DNA of 64,000 nucleotides from Neoalteromonas facilis (GTDB taxonomy: Bacteria; Pseudomonadota; Gammaproteobacteria; Enterobacterales; Alteromonadaceae), in the NCBI RefSeq assembly GCF_002807665.1, contig NZ_PEAY01000001.1, positions 682,001-746,000 of the forward strand, in the 5' to 3' direction. Both the position numbers and the translations under genes were made by a program. Positions 10,501 to 20,484 of this stretch are shown in pieces (within the stretch, counting starts at the first letter, position 1; every line of letters begins with the position of its first letter). The notes below the pieces were generated by a model. It had not been told where the DNA came from. It saw only the letters and a list, made by a program, of their open reading frames with translations, and did no database searches.

Positions 10501-11438
10501 ACGGCCAGGCAGCAATCGATATGCTCAATAGCAAACCTGACAGTTACTACTCTGCGGTTTTGATGGACTGTCAAATGCCCATAATGGATGGCTATGAGGC
10601 AACACGCCAAATCCGCAGCGGCACTGCGGGAGAATCGAACAAAAAGATTCCTATCTTGGCAATGACCGCCAATGCTTTAAAAGGCGATAGGGAAAAATGC
10701 CTTGCGGCCGGTATGGATGATCATATACCGAAACCCATTGAGTTAGATGTACTCACTGAAAAATTGGTGGCAGCCCTACATGCACATGAATCTCCCTCAC
10801 TGAAAGCCAGCGCGGGGTTACCTGTAAGCTCCGAAAGTGAAGGCGACAATGCAGCAGACACATTAATCCTGCCTGACGATCTCACGACAATGGATTGGCA
10901 AACTCACCGCCCTAGCCTGAGCTCTCAACCTGCACTGTATGTAAAAACTCTGAATGTTTATATCGCGCAATATGGAGCGATAGAAAGTGATCTTGTATGC
11001 CCAACGAATAGAAATGAGAGCGACAAGTTGCAGAGCTTGCTCCACACCATAAAGGGCAGCAGTGGCAATATGGGCTTTGTAAAACTGTTTACTCTGAGTA
11101 AAGAAACTGAGAGTAAAGTTAAAGAAGGCAATGTATCTCAAGAAGACTTAGATGCTTTCGCCAGTATGCTTGCATCATCAATAAAAGATGCAAAATCTAT
11201 CGTTTTAGCCAATACTCAAACGATACAAACAAAAACCAGTACAGGAAACGAAGAAGTCCTAAATGAGATCCGGCAACACTTGGAGCGCAGCGAAATTGTG
11301 CCAACCGAACTCATTGATGCGCTAGAAGGACTATCTGAAGACGTATGTGCGCCTACTGTAAAACAAGGATTGCTGGATGCGTTGGACGTATTTGATTACG
11401 AACTCGCTTTACAAGTATTAGACGAACATAATGAATGA
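7596..11438 (+). CDS. Hybrid sensor histidine kinase (Cache-like, PAS, HisKA, HATPase, two REC, Hpt)
   Basis: A 1280-residue inner-membrane sensor kinase. A membrane segment lies at about 13-36, followed by a periplasmic sensory region of about 300 residues resembling a double Cache fold and a second membrane segment near 340-362. Then come a coiled coil, a PAS domain (about 400-515), HisKA with His544 in [11 protein letters not shown], and HATPase_c with [16 protein letters not shown] and [10 protein letters not shown]. Receiver 1 has Asp837, receiver 2 has Asp991, and the Hpt domain has His1150 in HTIKGSSGN. The start is TTG at 7596. Its end overlaps the next regulator by 8 bases, so the two are probably co-translated and the Hpt domain may phosphorylate that regulator. 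Confidence 0.93.
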   Translation: MNKNLDQSNTRLLKTALAAAIVLIIVSIVVTRFALISIRDNVRNEVGNALTVVMETTTTALRLWHENNIIQIVEAASTDGLNESVAALLDPTTPEGEQAVLEELLHTRFFELQRLQGHNGFDLLKLDGERVVTTANIAANKVPVFINQYAHIVQSIIEEGIAAYIPPTKEFIKQSEFITSHYVAPIVYQGEVIALLASHHSPKEELSSITQLGRLGNSGETYLINESGELVSESRFIADLTRAKLIVSGSSSILHVDVRNPGVDLTLGKKASTERDQQPLTLVAQSIINQSAGMQLEGYRDYRGVPVMGAWSYLDFLSLGITSEIDVNEAMKPYFRARSIIISLLAIIIGFTLALGGVLYVFYSRATHLIKDSARALEEEVLARTTELRQTAEQLKSERTLISTVFDAIPDPIFCKSEDGYYFRVNKAFAALLGLKVEDVEGKHDNELYSRAEANAFKQDDKETLASEKPRITERWTAIGEEQQVLFETRKSVFHLPDESKELILGISRDITQRKLAEQQLKLATQQANNANSAKSEFLARMSHEIRTPMNGVIGMLELLSRSTLNNDQRQKVSVAKTSADALLSVLNDILDFSKIEAGKLAIEDIDFNLRQLIEETAQSLAIRADTKGIELLVDVSEIDFDFVSGDPLRIRQILTNLIGNAIKFTEDGEVHVEATLVKEQDDLRLHCKVKDTGIGIPDDKLSGLFESFTQVDSSTTRNFGGSGLGLAISKRLVNLMDGEISVDSRFGEGSCFAFSVRLRTTDVVVSEIPQISLQDWKVMVVDDNQTNIDILSAHLDNWGAKVVAAHSVDEALDILRINHHGAEATPTANFNLILTDMHMPQKDGLWLTESVRNHYTNEQLPILMLSSVSSQIASADLARLGLDGCLTKPVVTSDLFNAIALIAVNQSGTEKRVFVSEHALQRLHKQHSLDVQWPEDTRILLVEDNQVNRLVAEGLLGTLNLYCEHAEHGQAAIDMLNSKPDSYYSAVLMDCQMPIMDGYEATRQIRSGTAGESNKKIPILAMTANALKGDREKCLAAGMDDHIPKPIELDVLTEKLVAALHAHESPSLKASAGLPVSSESEGDNAADTLILPDDLTTMDWQTHRPSLSSQPALYVKTLNVYIAQYGAIESDLVCPTNRNESDKLQSLLHTIKGSSGNMGFVKLFTLSKETESKVKEGNVSQEDLDAFASMLASSIKDAKSIVLANTQTIQTKTSTGNEEVLNEIRQHLERSEIVPTELIDALEGLSEDVCAPTVKQGLLDALDVFDYELALQVLDEHNE

Positions 11439-13239
11439 TTTATCACGATTTACCGTACTCGCAGTTGATGATGACCCCGTGACCCTTAGGGTCATAACAC
11501 AACAATTAAAACCATTAGATCCACGTATATTGGTTGCCAATAATGGTGAGAAAGCGCTACGCGTTGTTGAAGAAGAATCCCCTGATCTTATATTGCTGGA
11601 TATTAATATGCCCGGCATGTCAGGTTTTGACGTGTGTAAACACATTAAAGCCACAGAAAAAAATGCCAACATTCCGATTTTATTCCTTACCAGCAGTGAT
11701 GAAGACATCGCAGAAGGCTTTGACGTTGGTGCAGTAGACTACATCGTTAAGCCTGTTGATAGCGATGCGTTACAAGCGCGCGTTATGACGCATTTGAAAC
11801 TCTCTTCAACATTAAAAGCGTTAGATGAAACCAATATGCTACTGAGCAGCGCCAATGAACGCTTGGAGAAGAAAGTAGAAGAACGTACACGTGAACTCGT
11901 TACCGCCAACACCAGTTTGCGTAGAGAGATTAATGAACGGCGCAGCCTGCAAGACAAACTCTCCTTTTTATCGCACCATGACTTTGTCACACGTATGTAC
12001 AATCGTTTTGCCCTAGAAGAGCGGCTAAACGAGTGCATGGCATCAACGACCAGCAATGGAACAAGTTTCCTCTGCCTCATCGATTTGGACCAGTTCAAGA
12101 TAGTTAACGACTCTTGTGGATACGTTGCGGGTGATGAATTATTACGCCAACTAGCGGAAATACTGCGAGGCCAGTTGGATAAAGAAGATATTGTCGCGCG
12201 TATTGGCGGAGACGAATTCGCTGTTTACTTCGTCCAACCCGATATGGGCTTTGCAATTCAAAAAATACGCGCTTTGAAGTCAATATTGGAGTCATACGAA
12301 TTTGTGTGGATGGATGAGAAATTCAAACATAACGTCAGTATGGGCTTGGTAGAAATTGATGAGAGCATCGATTCGGTCTCGCACCTGATCAGTGTTGCCG
12401 AGAGAACTTGCTATCAAAGTAAGTTAAAAGGTGGAGGTGAAATTTCGGTCTATAACGTAACCCGTGCTCATGTCGATAAAACCCAACAACAAATGCGTAT
12501 GGTACCGATCATTCGCAAAGCCATAGACGAATCACGGATTAAGTTATTTGCTCAAGGTATATACTCTGACGGCGGCAAAACACTGCATAAAGCTGAAATT
12601 TTAGCGCGATTAATGGACAGCTCAGGACGTGTTCAACCGCCAAGTTTCTTTATACCCGTTGCGGAAAAATTCAACATTATCGATGCAATTGATCGCTATA
12701 TTTTGGCGAAGAGTATCGAAGCACTGAGTAATACTCAGGTGATTGAGCTTTCGGTCAATGTGAGCGGTGCGTTTATCGTCAAAGAATCATCTGCTGATTA
12801 CGTACAGCGCCAATTAGAACAATATGATGTCGCTCCAGAGCGTCTCTGTATCGAAATCACTGAGTCTTCCGCTATTAGCAACCTTGAAGCGACGATCGCA
12901 TTCATCAATACGCTTAAAGAACTCGGATGTCGATTTGCCCTTGATGACTTTGGCACCGGTACGTCGTCATATGAATACTTAAAGCGACTGTCAATTGATA
13001 CGGTTAAAATAGATGGTATGTTCGTGCGTGATCTCGAAACCGATGTGGTGAATCAGAAAATGATTGAGTCTATCGTCGGTATTGCTTCAGCCAAAGACAT
13101 TAAAGTAGTCGCTGAATGTGTCGAAACAGAAGAGGCCGTGAACATGCTAAACGGTATGGATATAGCCTATTTACAAGGATTCGGTTTACACAAACCCGAA
13201 CCAATAGAGACGTTTCTGAAGCAGTTTGGCGCGTCTTAA
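11431..13239 (+). CDS. Response regulator with GGDEF and EAL domains
   Basis: A 602-residue c-di-GMP regulator. It has an N-terminal receiver with Asp57 (LLDINMP), a coiled-coil linker at about 130-170, a GGDEF domain with an intact GGDEF motif, and an EAL domain with EIL in place of EAL but with the N, E, DDFGTG, K and E catalytic positions retained. The Arg of the RxxD inhibitory site before GGDEF is absent (DKED). It may therefore have cyclase activity without feedback inhibition, phosphodiesterase activity, or both. It starts inside the hybrid kinase gene (8-base overlap), and its stop overlaps the stop of the convergent cyclase gene in a shared TTAA. Confidence 0.93.
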   Translation: MNDLSRFTVLAVDDDPVTLRVITQQLKPLDPRILVANNGEKALRVVEEESPDLILLDINMPGMSGFDVCKHIKATEKNANIPILFLTSSDEDIAEGFDVGAVDYIVKPVDSDALQARVMTHLKLSSTLKALDETNMLLSSANERLEKKVEERTRELVTANTSLRREINERRSLQDKLSFLSHHDFVTRMYNRFALEERLNECMASTTSNGTSFLCLIDLDQFKIVNDSCGYVAGDELLRQLAEILRGQLDKEDIVARIGGDEFAVYFVQPDMGFAIQKIRALKSILESYEFVWMDEKFKHNVSMGLVEIDESIDSVSHLISVAERTCYQSKLKGGGEISVYNVTRAHVDKTQQQMRMVPIIRKAIDESRIKLFAQGIYSDGGKTLHKAEILARLMDSSGRVQPPSFFIPVAEKFNIIDAIDRYILAKSIEALSNTQVIELSVNVSGAFIVKESSADYVQRQLEQYDVAPERLCIEITESSAISNLEATIAFINTLKELGCRFALDDFGTGTSSYEYLKRLSIDTVKIDGMFVRDLETDVVNQKMIESIVGIASAKDIKVVAECVETEEAVNMLNGMDIAYLQGFGLHKPEPIETFLKQFGAS

Positions 13240-14168
13240 CCGACGCGCTCACTCAATGTGCGCGTCAGTGCCGGCATGATGCGAGCCCTACCCTCATTTT
13301 TCGCTGCATACAATTGTATGTCAGCCTGATTAATGATTTCATCCGCGCTCAAATCAATATCCACTGGGAATGTGGTAATTAACCCACCGCTAAAGGTGAC
13401 CACGTCATGCACCGTCGATGTTTTATGTGGAATACTAAGCTCTACCATTTTGCCTAACGCGACATTGGCCAGTGCCAATGCATCTTGTTGAGAGGTGTTG
13501 GGCATTATTATGGCAAACTCTTCGCCACCAAATCGCGCAACGAGGTCTGACGCTCGTTTAAAAACATCACTGAGCAATCGCGCGACACGGCGTAAACATG
13601 TATCACCACTGGTATGCCCATAAGTATCGTTGTAAACCTTAAACTCATCCACATCAACCAATAGTAACGATAACGGTTGCCCAGCTCTTTTACAGCGATG
13701 CCACTCTCGTACAAGCGCTTCATCAAACGCACGGCGATTTGCCACTTCGGTTAAACCATCAATACGCGCTAATTGATTCAATAACTGAGTTTTTCTCAGC
13801 AGATCAATTTGAATATCAATACGCGCCATGAGTATTCGGTTGTGAACCGGCTTGTTGATAAAATCGTTGGCACCTAGCTCTAATGAGCGCAGCTCGTCTT
13901 CGGTCGATTCACTGCCGGTCATTACAATAATAGAAGGTTGAGCGTAGGTATCTCGCTCGCTGCGCACTGATTGGCAAATTTCTAAACCATTGCCATCAGG
14001 CAAGTTTAAATCGAGCAGTATAATATCGACGTGCTTTTGATCTAGAATTTCGAGGGCTTTTTTCTTGGTTTTAGCGATGGACAACACAAACCGATCGCGC
14101 AAGGTAGCAACCAAAACATTGATATTGACAGGATCGTCTTCCACGATCAGGATTTGGTGCTTTTCCAT
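13236..14168 (-). CDS. REC-GGDEF diguanylate cyclase
   Basis: A 310-residue response regulator. The receiver (about 1-120) has the acidic pair in IVEDDP and the phospho-acceptor Asp in LLDLNLPDG. The GGDEF domain (about 140-300) has GGEEF preceded five residues earlier by RASD, a good RxxD inhibitory site. The layout resembles PleD/WspR-type cyclases that dimerise on phosphorylation and make c-di-GMP from two GTP. It is convergent with the REC-GGDEF-EAL gene, the stops sharing TTAA at 13236-13239. No cognate kinase is adjacent on its own strand; the hybrid kinase across the junction is a candidate partner. Confidence 0.93.
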   Translation of the reverse strand: MEKHQILIVEDDPVNINVLVATLRDRFVLSIAKTKKKALEILDQKHVDIILLDLNLPDGNGLEICQSVRSERDTYAQPSIIVMTGSESTEDELRSLELGANDFINKPVHNRILMARIDIQIDLLRKTQLLNQLARIDGLTEVANRRAFDEALVREWHRCKRAGQPLSLLLVDVDEFKVYNDTYGHTSGDTCLRRVARLLSDVFKRASDLVARFGGEEFAIIMPNTSQQDALALANVALGKMVELSIPHKTSTVHDVVTFSGGLITTFPVDIDLSADEIINQADIQLYAAKNEGRARIMPALTRTLSERVG

Positions 14169-14419
14169 GCGCGGGCACTCTTATTGTTGTTTTTTCCATC
14201 ATACCTGACTGACAGCAGGCTGCAAGCTTGATGTAGCGGCAACCACAGCCCCTATCGGATGAGATTTAGCTGACAAATAGATTGTATAAATAAGTATGAT
14301 AAAACAAATCCCTAACGTATCTTTTATGATAGACACTTAGATATTCTGCATGCATTGTGTTTTAGCCCACTGTTCAATAATGCAATTAATAACCACACAT
14401 AAGCGATAGGAGACGCGAG

Positions 14420-15475
14420 TTGTTATCAATCTATGCTGGCAATACTGCTGCAGCCCGATTACGCGAAGAAGGTTTTCATCAAGACATGTTTACAGCATTT
14501 CTAGGTGCTTCCGGGGGTCCTAAGTGGTTTACATTATTTGGCTTAGACAAATACATGTTTGGAGAATTTTTTCGCTCGCGGAAAAAACCGCTGCAATTAA
14601 TTGGATCCTCTGCAGGCGCGTTTCGTTCAGCCTGCTTTGCCCAAGCAAACCCTGTCGAAGCCATCGAAAGGCTGGCTGAGCACTATTGCCATACGACTTA
14701 TTCTGACAAACCAACGCCAGCAGAAATAACCGAAAAAGCCAAAGCTTTGCTGGATATTGTCGTGCCTGACGACAACTTGGATGAAATCATCCAAAACCCC
14801 GTAATGAAAGCTCATTTTATCGTAGCGAAAGTGAACGGTTTAGTGGCGTCTGAACGTAAGGCTACACAATTACTCGGGTTAACCCGCAGTTATGCCTTGA
14901 ATCGTTTCAAACGTCAGGCGATAAAGTCGCAATATGAACGTTTCGTATTTTCATCACCCAGTGGTCAACTTGAGTTCCAGGATGACTATCAATTTGCTAC
15001 GACTACAATACCGTTTACGCCACAAAACCTTAAGTTGTCGTTACTTGCGTCGGGGTCAATTCCGTTAGTTATGCAAGGCATTCCCAATATTCCGGGTGCG
15101 CCAAAGGGCATGTATCGGGATGGTGGCATCATTGATTATCACTTCGACATCAAGATTAATAGCGGTGACGGTCTGGTATTGTACCCGCATTTTAATGCAT
15201 CACCGCGCGCGGGCTGGTTTGATAAATCGCTCACACGAAAAGTATCACGACACAATTACGATAATGTCGTGATGTTAGTCCCTTCTGAAGAGTTTGTTGC
15301 CTCTCTGCCCTATCAAAAGATACCCGACAGAGAAGACTTTACTCAGTTTTCAGCTGAACAACGAATAGCGTACTGGCAACAGGTGTTTAAGGAAACAGAA
15401 AGGCTAGCAGATGACTTTGATACATTTTGTCAAACAATAGGCGACCGCCCGATATTACCGATTGACAGTATCTAG
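14420..15475 (+). CDS. Patatin-like phospholipase
   Basis: A predicted serine acyl hydrolase of 351 residues. The oxyanion-hole loop is GASGGPKWF near residue 30, the nucleophile elbow is GSSAG with Ser64, and the catalytic Asp234 lies in RDGG, forming the Ser-Asp dyad of the patatin fold. No signal peptide is visible, so it is probably cytosolic. The start is TTG at 14420, placed about 6 bases after AGGAGA. Its substrate is unknown. It is followed on the same strand by the ACT-IIA-ArsC-dapE group after an 84-base gap, so co-transcription is possible but not shown. Confidence 0.87.
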   Translation: MLSIYAGNTAAARLREEGFHQDMFTAFLGASGGPKWFTLFGLDKYMFGEFFRSRKKPLQLIGSSAGAFRSACFAQANPVEAIERLAEHYCHTTYSDKPTPAEITEKAKALLDIVVPDDNLDEIIQNPVMKAHFIVAKVNGLVASERKATQLLGLTRSYALNRFKRQAIKSQYERFVFSSPSGQLEFQDDYQFATTTIPFTPQNLKLSLLASGSIPLVMQGIPNIPGAPKGMYRDGGIIDYHFDIKINSGDGLVLYPHFNASPRAGWFDKSLTRKVSRHNYDNVVMLVPSEEFVASLPYQKIPDREDFTQFSAEQRIAYWQQVFKETERLADDFDTFCQTIGDRPILPIDSI

Positions 15476-15559
15476 ATCAAAACGTTGTGTTGAGACACTT
15501 CATTCTCATCACAAACCTATGCTAGTCTGAATAAAAATTTTGTGGTGATTTCTACGCCT

Positions 15560-15943
15560 ATGCCGAAACAAACGTTGGCCGTTATCCCTGACACAATGGT
15601 CATTCACACTTTGCCTCCTGATGCGAAGGTGCCTGAATGCGTGTTAAATGCACCTCTTTATTTTCTTGGTAAAACACCGGAAGAGTTATCGATTGTTGTA
15701 CCAGAAAGTGTGCCTATCGATGCAGATGACAGCGATGGTGACTGGCGCGCACTTGAAGTCTTAGGTCCCCTCAGCCTGTCAATGGTTGGTATTATGGCGA
15801 AGATCTGCAATGTTTTAGCACAAGCTAAAGTCAGCATTTTTGTGTTATCAACGTTTGAAACGGACTACTTCCTAGTTAAGCAAAAGTCACTGGAAACGGC
15901 ACTAAAAGCGCTCGAGAATGACGGCTATAACGTGATCCGTTAA
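15560..15943 (+). CDS. ACT domain protein
   Basis: A 127-residue protein from the ATG at 15560. Two in-frame GTG codons at 15542 and 15545 could add six residues, but the sequence from the ATG matches the usual beginning of this family. The C-terminal half (GPLSLSMVGIMAKICNVLAQ and SIFVLSTFETDYFLVK) is an ACT-type ligand-binding fold like that of CASTOR/aspartokinase regulatory domains. It probably binds an amino acid or similar small ligand, but no catalytic domain is fused. Its stop overlaps the next start (TAATG), so the two are translationally coupled. Confidence 0.8.
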   Translation: MPKQTLAVIPDTMVIHTLPPDAKVPECVLNAPLYFLGKTPEELSIVVPESVPIDADDSDGDWRALEVLGPLSLSMVGIMAKICNVLAQAKVSIFVLSTFETDYFLVKQKSLETALKALENDGYNVIR

Positions 15944-16434
15944 TGACTGACGAGAAAACCAGCCAGACAATAGACGTTTTATCCCTCTGTAATGGCACGG
16001 CCTTTCCTCACGTCAATGCACCTGACAATACCGTTGCACTCGGCTTATTCGGACACGGTGCCTATATCCAGCTCACGGGTTCACAATTGTTCGCCCCTTT
16101 TGACGGTCACGTGATAAATATTAGTCCCACTTGCCATACGCTTACGCTACGGGCGCTAAATGGCTTAGTTTTACGCATAGCCTTCACGCCCAACGTTCAA
16201 TCATTGATGGGATTAAAGTTTAGGCGCCACAGTAAGAACAAACATAAAATTTCGTCCGGGCAGTGTTTGTTGGACTTTGATATTAATTTACTCAAACAAA
16301 ATGTTGGTATTCCTGGTATTGCGGTAACCATATTAAACCCTTTAAAGTCCATTGAGTTACACACTAATCATGCTGATAAAGGCAGGAAAATTGTAGCGCT
16401 ATCGGATACCCTAATGACGGTATGTTTAAAATAA
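15943..16434 (+). CDS. PTS glucose IIA-like protein lacking the phosphoryl-acceptor histidine
   Basis: A 163-residue protein with the IIA-Glc (Crr) fold signature: APFDGHV at 51-57, TCHTLTL around His65, LNGLVLRI, and QCLLDFD plus PGIAVTILN near the C terminus. Aligned by eye to E. coli IIA-Glc, His65 equals His75. The phosphorylated His90 of the VHFGID motif is replaced by Ala80 (RIAFTPN). It is therefore unlikely to carry phosphate in the normal PTS way and may be a structural or regulatory remnant. It is coupled to the ACT protein upstream and lies 19 bases before the ArsC-like gene. No other PTS gene is in the window. Confidence 0.7.
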   Translation: MTDEKTSQTIDVLSLCNGTAFPHVNAPDNTVALGLFGHGAYIQLTGSQLFAPFDGHVINISPTCHTLTLRALNGLVLRIAFTPNVQSLMGLKFRRHSKNKHKISSGQCLLDFDINLLKQNVGIPGIAVTILNPLKSIELHTNHADKGRKIVALSDTLMTVCLK

Positions 16435-16453
16435 TCGGATACAAGAGTTAACT

Positions 16454-16804
16454 ATGACAATTACGCTGTATGGCATTAAAAACTGCGACACGGTAAAAAA
16501 AGCGAAGAAGTGGTTGGAACAACACAATATCGATTTTACCTTTCACGATTTCCGCGAAGACGGTATTGACAGTGATTGGGTTGCATCGGTCGAGCAGCAA
16601 GTCGGCTGGGAAACGCTGCTAAACAAACGTGGCACAACGTTTCGTCAACTAGACGAGCAAGTGAAAGCGTCGGTCAATGAGCATACTGCGATTCAACTCA
16701 TGGCTGACAACCCTACCCTAATTAAACGCCCAGTGCTTATTGCAGATAGCAAAACACTGGTAGGGTTCAAGCCAGAAATCTATGCTGAGGCATTAAATCA
16801 ATGA
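16454..16804 (+). CDS. ArsC/Spx-like thioredoxin-fold protein (YffB type)
   Basis: A 116-residue thioredoxin-fold protein of the ArsC family. The motif [16 protein letters not shown] puts a single Cys at the N terminus of the first helix, and KRPVLIAD provides the cis-Pro loop. This matches E. coli YffB, which sits directly upstream of dapE as here. The family name is arsenate reductase, but YffB-type proteins probably handle glutathione or thiol substrates. It overlaps dapE by four bases (ATGA), so the pair is translationally coupled. Confidence 0.88.
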   Translation: MTITLYGIKNCDTVKKAKKWLEQHNIDFTFHDFREDGIDSDWVASVEQQVGWETLLNKRGTTFRQLDEQVKASVNEHTAIQLMADNPTLIKRPVLIADSKTLVGFKPEIYAEALNQ

Positions 16805-17928
16805 GTGAAGTGCTCGAACTGGCCAAAACATTAATCGCTAAGCGTTCAGTCACGCCTGAAGATGCTGACTGCCAGCGTATAATGGGCGAGCGTCTCGCCG
16901 CATTAGGTTTCACGCTCGAAACCATGGTATTTGAAGATACGACTAACTTGTGGGCAAGACGCGGTAGCAAGGGCCCAGTATTTTGTTTTGCTGGTCACAC
17001 AGATGTTGTGCCATCCGGCCCAGAATCAAAATGGACCTACCCGCCATTTGAACCCACAGTAAATGCCAACATGCTTTATGGGCGCGGCGCAGCGGACATG
17101 AAAGGCAGCTTGGCTGCTATGATCGTTGCCGTTGAAGCTTTCATCGCAGATCACCCAGACCACAATGGTTCGATAGCATTTTTGATTACCAGTGACGAAG
17201 AGGGACCATTTATTAATGGCACCACGCGTGTTATCGACACGCTTGAAGCACGCAATGAGAAAATTACTTGGTGTATTGTCGGTGAACCCTCAAGTACCGA
17301 ACATATTGGTGATGTGGTTAAACATGGTCGACGGGGATCATTGACCGGCGATTTGGTTATTCATGGTACCCAAGGACATGTAGCCTATCCACATCTGGCC
17401 AATAATGCAGTTCATGCCGTGGCACCGGCGTTAAGTGAGCTAGCCAATGCGCATTGGGACGACGGCAATGCCGACTTCCCCCCCACCAGCTTTCAAGTAT
17501 CGAACATTCATGCTGGCACCGGTGCTGGTAATGTAATTCCCGGTGAATGTGAGGTGTGTTTTAACTTTCGCTACTCCACGGAAGTCACCGCTGAAGAGCT
17601 CATCGACCAAGTACGCAGTATTTTGGATAGTCACCAACTGAATTACGACATCAAATGGACGTTTAATGGTCTACCGTTTCTTACCCAACGCGGCGAATTA
17701 GTTAACGCGGTAGATAAAGTCATCCGCCATGAAGTCGGCCAAGCACCTGAATTTTCAACCGCCGGCGGCACATCTGACGGGCGATTCATAGCCCCTACCG
17801 GCGCGCAAGTCGTAGAGCTAGGCCCGGTAAATGCCAGTATCCATAAAATCGATGAGCATGTCAGGATCACTGATTTAGAAACCTTGGTTCACTTGTATAA
17901 AGGTGTGATGAAGGAGTTATTAGTGTAA
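16801..17928 (+). CDS. dapE: Succinyl-diaminopimelate desuccinylase DapE
   Basis: A zinc peptidase-fold enzyme that hydrolyses N-succinyl-LL-diaminopimelate to LL-DAP and succinate, supplying lysine and the peptidoglycan cross-link residue. The 375-residue length is normal. Metal-site motifs are [11 protein letters not shown] (His), GAADMKGS (bridging Asp), SDEEGP (catalytic and metal Glu) and the C-terminal HKIDEHV (His). The central lid/dimerisation domain is present. It is coupled at both ends: ATGA with the ArsC-like gene upstream and TAATG with the peptidase gene downstream. The peptidase neighbour fits a cell-wall link. Confidence 0.95.
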   Translation: MSEVLELAKTLIAKRSVTPEDADCQRIMGERLAALGFTLETMVFEDTTNLWARRGSKGPVFCFAGHTDVVPSGPESKWTYPPFEPTVNANMLYGRGAADMKGSLAAMIVAVEAFIADHPDHNGSIAFLITSDEEGPFINGTTRVIDTLEARNEKITWCIVGEPSSTEHIGDVVKHGRRGSLTGDLVIHGTQGHVAYPHLANNAVHAVAPALSELANAHWDDGNADFPPTSFQVSNIHAGTGAGNVIPGECEVCFNFRYSTEVTAEELIDQVRSILDSHQLNYDIKWTFNGLPFLTQRGELVNAVDKVIRHEVGQAPEFSTAGGTSDGRFIAPTGAQVVELGPVNASIHKIDEHVRITDLETLVHLYKGVMKELLV

Positions 17929-18608
17929 TGCTGACGACTCAATACCTAGGTGTCGATGCTTCTCATTTGACCCAGATAAATGAAAAGCACGCGTTATGTA
18001 GTGAAACCCTCAATGCATTTAACGATATGCAAGGTGCTGCTCAACTTGCCGGTATTGATTTGCAACTTGTCAGCAGCTACCGCAGTTTTGAAGGGCAATG
18101 TGCTATTTGGAATGGTAAGTGGCAAGGTAAGATCCCAATTCGCGATATTCACAGTGTCATCATCCCAGAAGGTAGTTTAAGCGACACCGAGAAAATGCAT
18201 GCCATATTATTATGGTCCGCTATGCCCGGCGCATCACGTCATCATTGGGGCAGCGATATCGACGTATACGACAAAGCTGCTGTGGACGCATGGGGTCAAC
18301 CGTTTCATTTAGTGGCTGAAGAATATGAACATTCAGGCCCTTGCGCTACGCTTAGCCAGTGGCTAGAGCAGCATGCACAGGATTTTGGTTTTTACCGTCC
18401 TTATCACAAATATACTGGCGGTATAGGCGCTGAGCCTTGGCATCTAAGTTATGTGCCGCTTGCTCAAAAAATTGAATCAAATTTTGAAAAGCCGGCCCTG
18501 TTGGCATTGATTAACGCCAGTGACATATGCGGCAAAGATTTGCTTATCGAACATTTCGACGAAATTTATTATCGCTACGTATTGAACAAAGGGATCCCAA
18601 TATTATGA
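17928..18608 (+). CDS. M15 (VanY-like) D-alanyl-D-alanine carboxypeptidase
   Basis: A 226-residue zinc peptidase of the M15B/VanY type. It shows SSYRSFEGQ, then SRHHWGSDIDVYD with the His and Asp zinc ligands, and AEPWHLSY with the catalytic Glu and the last His ligand. No convincing signal peptide is visible, so the protein may be cytoplasmic (LdcA-like recycling role) or exported by another route. Its ATG shares a base with the dapE stop, and its own stop overlaps the small membrane protein gene. Cell-wall peptide trimming is inferred from the family and from dapE next door. Confidence 0.85.
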   Translation: MLTTQYLGVDASHLTQINEKHALCSETLNAFNDMQGAAQLAGIDLQLVSSYRSFEGQCAIWNGKWQGKIPIRDIHSVIIPEGSLSDTEKMHAILLWSAMPGASRHHWGSDIDVYDKAAVDAWGQPFHLVAEEYEHSGPCATLSQWLEQHAQDFGFYRPYHKYTGGIGAEPWHLSYVPLAQKIESNFEKPALLALINASDICGKDLLIEHFDEIYYRYVLNKGIPIL

Positions 18609-18766
18609 GTCTTGGATGGGTCGTATTGATCATAGCCATCGTGCTAGCCGTGATCATTAGCAACATAATGCTGCTTAAGCAATCTGCAAAAATGCCGTTT
18701 AAATCGAGTTTGTCAGAGGCAAATGAGGCTCAACGTAAAGCGGATAACGAAAAGCCTCAAGCATAA
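18605..18766 (+). CDS. Small membrane protein (DUF2897-like)
   Basis: A 53-residue protein from the ATG at 18605, which overlaps the preceding stop as ATGA. One hydrophobic helix (residues 4-24) is followed by a polar, charged tail. Enterobacteria also have a small one-helix protein (YpfN) after dapE; whether the two are homologous is uncertain. Function is unknown. A longer in-frame reading from 18527 overlaps the peptidase gene and is not needed. Confidence 0.75.
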   Translation: MSLGWVVLIIAIVLAVIISNIMLLKQSAKMPFKSSLSEANEAQRKADNEKPQA

Positions 18767-18777
18767 ATCACATAGGG

Positions 18778-19659
18778 TTAGCTTTGTTCTGCGGATGGTT
18801 CAAGTTTGTCTTGGGTTCGCAATTCAAAGTCGCTCGCATCATGACGCTCGCGTAACTGTCCTTCTGGCTTCCCCCAACTGCGATTAACCATTTTACCGCG
18901 CTTAACCGCCGGACGCTCGGCCACTAGTTCAGCCCACCGTACAACATGGGTATAACTGCTAACATCTAAAAAGTCAGCAGCTTCATACAAGTAACCTAAT
19001 ACTAACGCGCCATACCATGGCCAAATAGCAATATCAGCGATACTGTATTCATCACCTAAAATATATGTCCGATTGGCTAACTGCTTATCCAGCACATCTA
19101 ACTGGCGCTTCACCTCCATGGTATAGCGATCGATTGGGTATTCCCATTTCTCTGGTGCATAGGCATAGAAATGTCCAAAACCACCTCCTAACATGGGCGC
19201 ACTGGCCATTTGCCAGAATACCCAGTTCATGCATTCTGCGCGCAGTTCAGCACTTTGTGGAATAAAGCGCTTAAATTTATCGGCAAGATACAAAACAATT
19301 GAGCCTGATTCGAATAATCGAGTTGGCGGATTAGTGGTTGTATCGTACATGGCGGGTATTTTTGAGTTAGGGTTTACCTCAACAAATCCCGACGAAAACT
19401 GTTCACCTTCCATAATATCGATAAGAAAAGCGTCGTATTCCGCCTCTTTGACGCCGGCGGCGAGCAGTTCTTCTAACATTATAGTGACCTTCACACCATT
19501 GGGCGTCGCCACTGAATACAACTGAAAAGGGTGTTTACCTTGAGGCAACGCTTTTTCATGTGTTGAGCCCGACACTGGTCGGTTAATATTAGCAAAACGC
19601 CCACCACTGCCTTTATCCCAAGTCCAAACTTTAGGTGGCTGATAACTATTCGAACTCAT
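18778..19659 (-). CDS. yghU: Glutathione S-transferase-like disulfide-bond oxidoreductase (YghU type)
   Basis: A cytosolic GST-fold enzyme of 293 residues. The start is ATG at 19659, preceded by GGAG with 5 bases between; an in-frame GTG two codons earlier is less well placed. A long N-terminal arm (KVWTWDKGSGG and NRPVSGSTHEK) precedes the thioredoxin domain, which has ATPNGVKVTIML and NPNSKIPAM. The helical domain carries DEYSIADIAIWPW. This arrangement is that of E. coli YghU/YfcG-like proteins, which have glutathione-dependent disulfide reductase activity in vitro. It converges on the DUF2897 gene with 11 bases between them. Confidence 0.9.
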   Translation of the reverse strand: MSSNSYQPPKVWTWDKGSGGRFANINRPVSGSTHEKALPQGKHPFQLYSVATPNGVKVTIMLEELLAAGVKEAEYDAFLIDIMEGEQFSSGFVEVNPNSKIPAMYDTTTNPPTRLFESGSIVLYLADKFKRFIPQSAELRAECMNWVFWQMASAPMLGGGFGHFYAYAPEKWEYPIDRYTMEVKRQLDVLDKQLANRTYILGDEYSIADIAIWPWYGALVLGYLYEAADFLDVSSYTHVVRWAELVAERPAVKRGKMVNRSWGKPEGQLRERHDASDFELRTQDKLEPSAEQS

Positions 19660-19738
19660 ACACACTCCGTTAGCGTACGTTAAAAGACAAACTTATAGAC
19701 CGAGTCACGCAAGCGCGTATTTCAGCCAATTTTCAATT

Positions 19739-20062
19739 CTACTCTGAATAGCGGATCGCGGTCCCCGCAATGCTTACCATCAACATGCTGCCTTTATCCC
19801 CGATCACCTGATAGTCAATATCAACACCAATAATGGCGTTTGCCCCTAACATACGCGCTTCTTGCTCCATTTCGGTAAATGCAATCTTGCGCGCGCGGGT
19901 TAATTCATCTTCATAAGAGCCTGAACGACCACCGACAATATCACGAATTGAGGCAAACAAATCTTTGAACAAGTTTGCTCCCATCACTGCTTCGCCAATT
20001 ACGATGCCGTAATAATTGTCGATTTTCTTACCTTCCAACTGATTCGTTGTTGTTATAATCAT
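19739..20062 (-). CDS. YbjQ-family protein (PF01906)
   Basis: A 107-residue protein with the family layout: [19 protein letters not shown] at the N terminus, [20 protein letters not shown] in the middle, and [15 protein letters not shown] near the C terminus. The fold forms pentamers and is often labelled heavy-metal-binding, but function is unproven. It overlaps the HIT gene by four bases and is the last gene of an astE-HIT-ybjQ transcription unit. Confidence 0.88.
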   Translation of the reverse strand: MIITTTNQLEGKKIDNYYGIVIGEAVMGANLFKDLFASIRDIVGGRSGSYEDELTRARKIAFTEMEQEARMLGANAIIGVDIDYQVIGDKGSMLMVSIAGTAIRYSE

Positions 20063-20484
20063 AATAATTCCTTCTTTTTCATGTAGTTGAATACTGTAGA
20101 CAGTGTTAATTTCAATTCATTATCACTGTACGGCTTGGCCGCTACTGCGTTCCAAATTGGTTTTGGCCACGCCACATCGGTTGTAAATCGGGCGATATGA
20201 TGGACATGCAATTGAGACACAACGTTACCTAGTGCTGCAATATTCAGCTTATCAGCCTTGAATGTTTCACGTAAATAATGACTTAAAGCATTGCTCTCAA
20301 TGTTGAATTGGTGCTGCTGCTCTGCCGTTAAATCGATCATCTCTGTCGCGCCGGCTACTCGCGGCACTAAAATAAACCACGGATAATTAGCATCCTTACT
20401 CAATAGCAATTCACACAAAGGTAATGAGCCTACAACATAGGTGTCGGCTTGCAATCGGCCATCCAGACCAAATTGATTATTCAT
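20059..20484 (-). CDS. HIT-family protein
   Basis: A 141-residue histidine-triad-fold protein. The motif reads [10 protein letters not shown]: the first His of the triad is Gln, as in the proteobacterial HIT subfamily with NVVPQLHVHV, and the two later His are kept. PWFILVPR in the first half is also characteristic. The family hydrolyses or transfers nucleotides; the substrate here is unknown. It overlaps astE upstream by 8 bases and ybjQ downstream by 4. Confidence 0.88.
   Translation of the reverse strand: MNNQFGLDGRLQADTYVVGSLPLCELLLSKDANYPWFILVPRVAGATEMIDLTAEQQHQFNIESNALSHYLRETFKADKLNIAALGNVVSQLHVHHIARFTTDVAWPKPIWNAVAAKPYSDNELKLTLSTVFNYMKKKELL

Noticed and set aside
16454-16804. Arsenic resistance gene
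   Set aside because: The ArsC-like protein is of the YffB type next to dapE, with no other ars genes.
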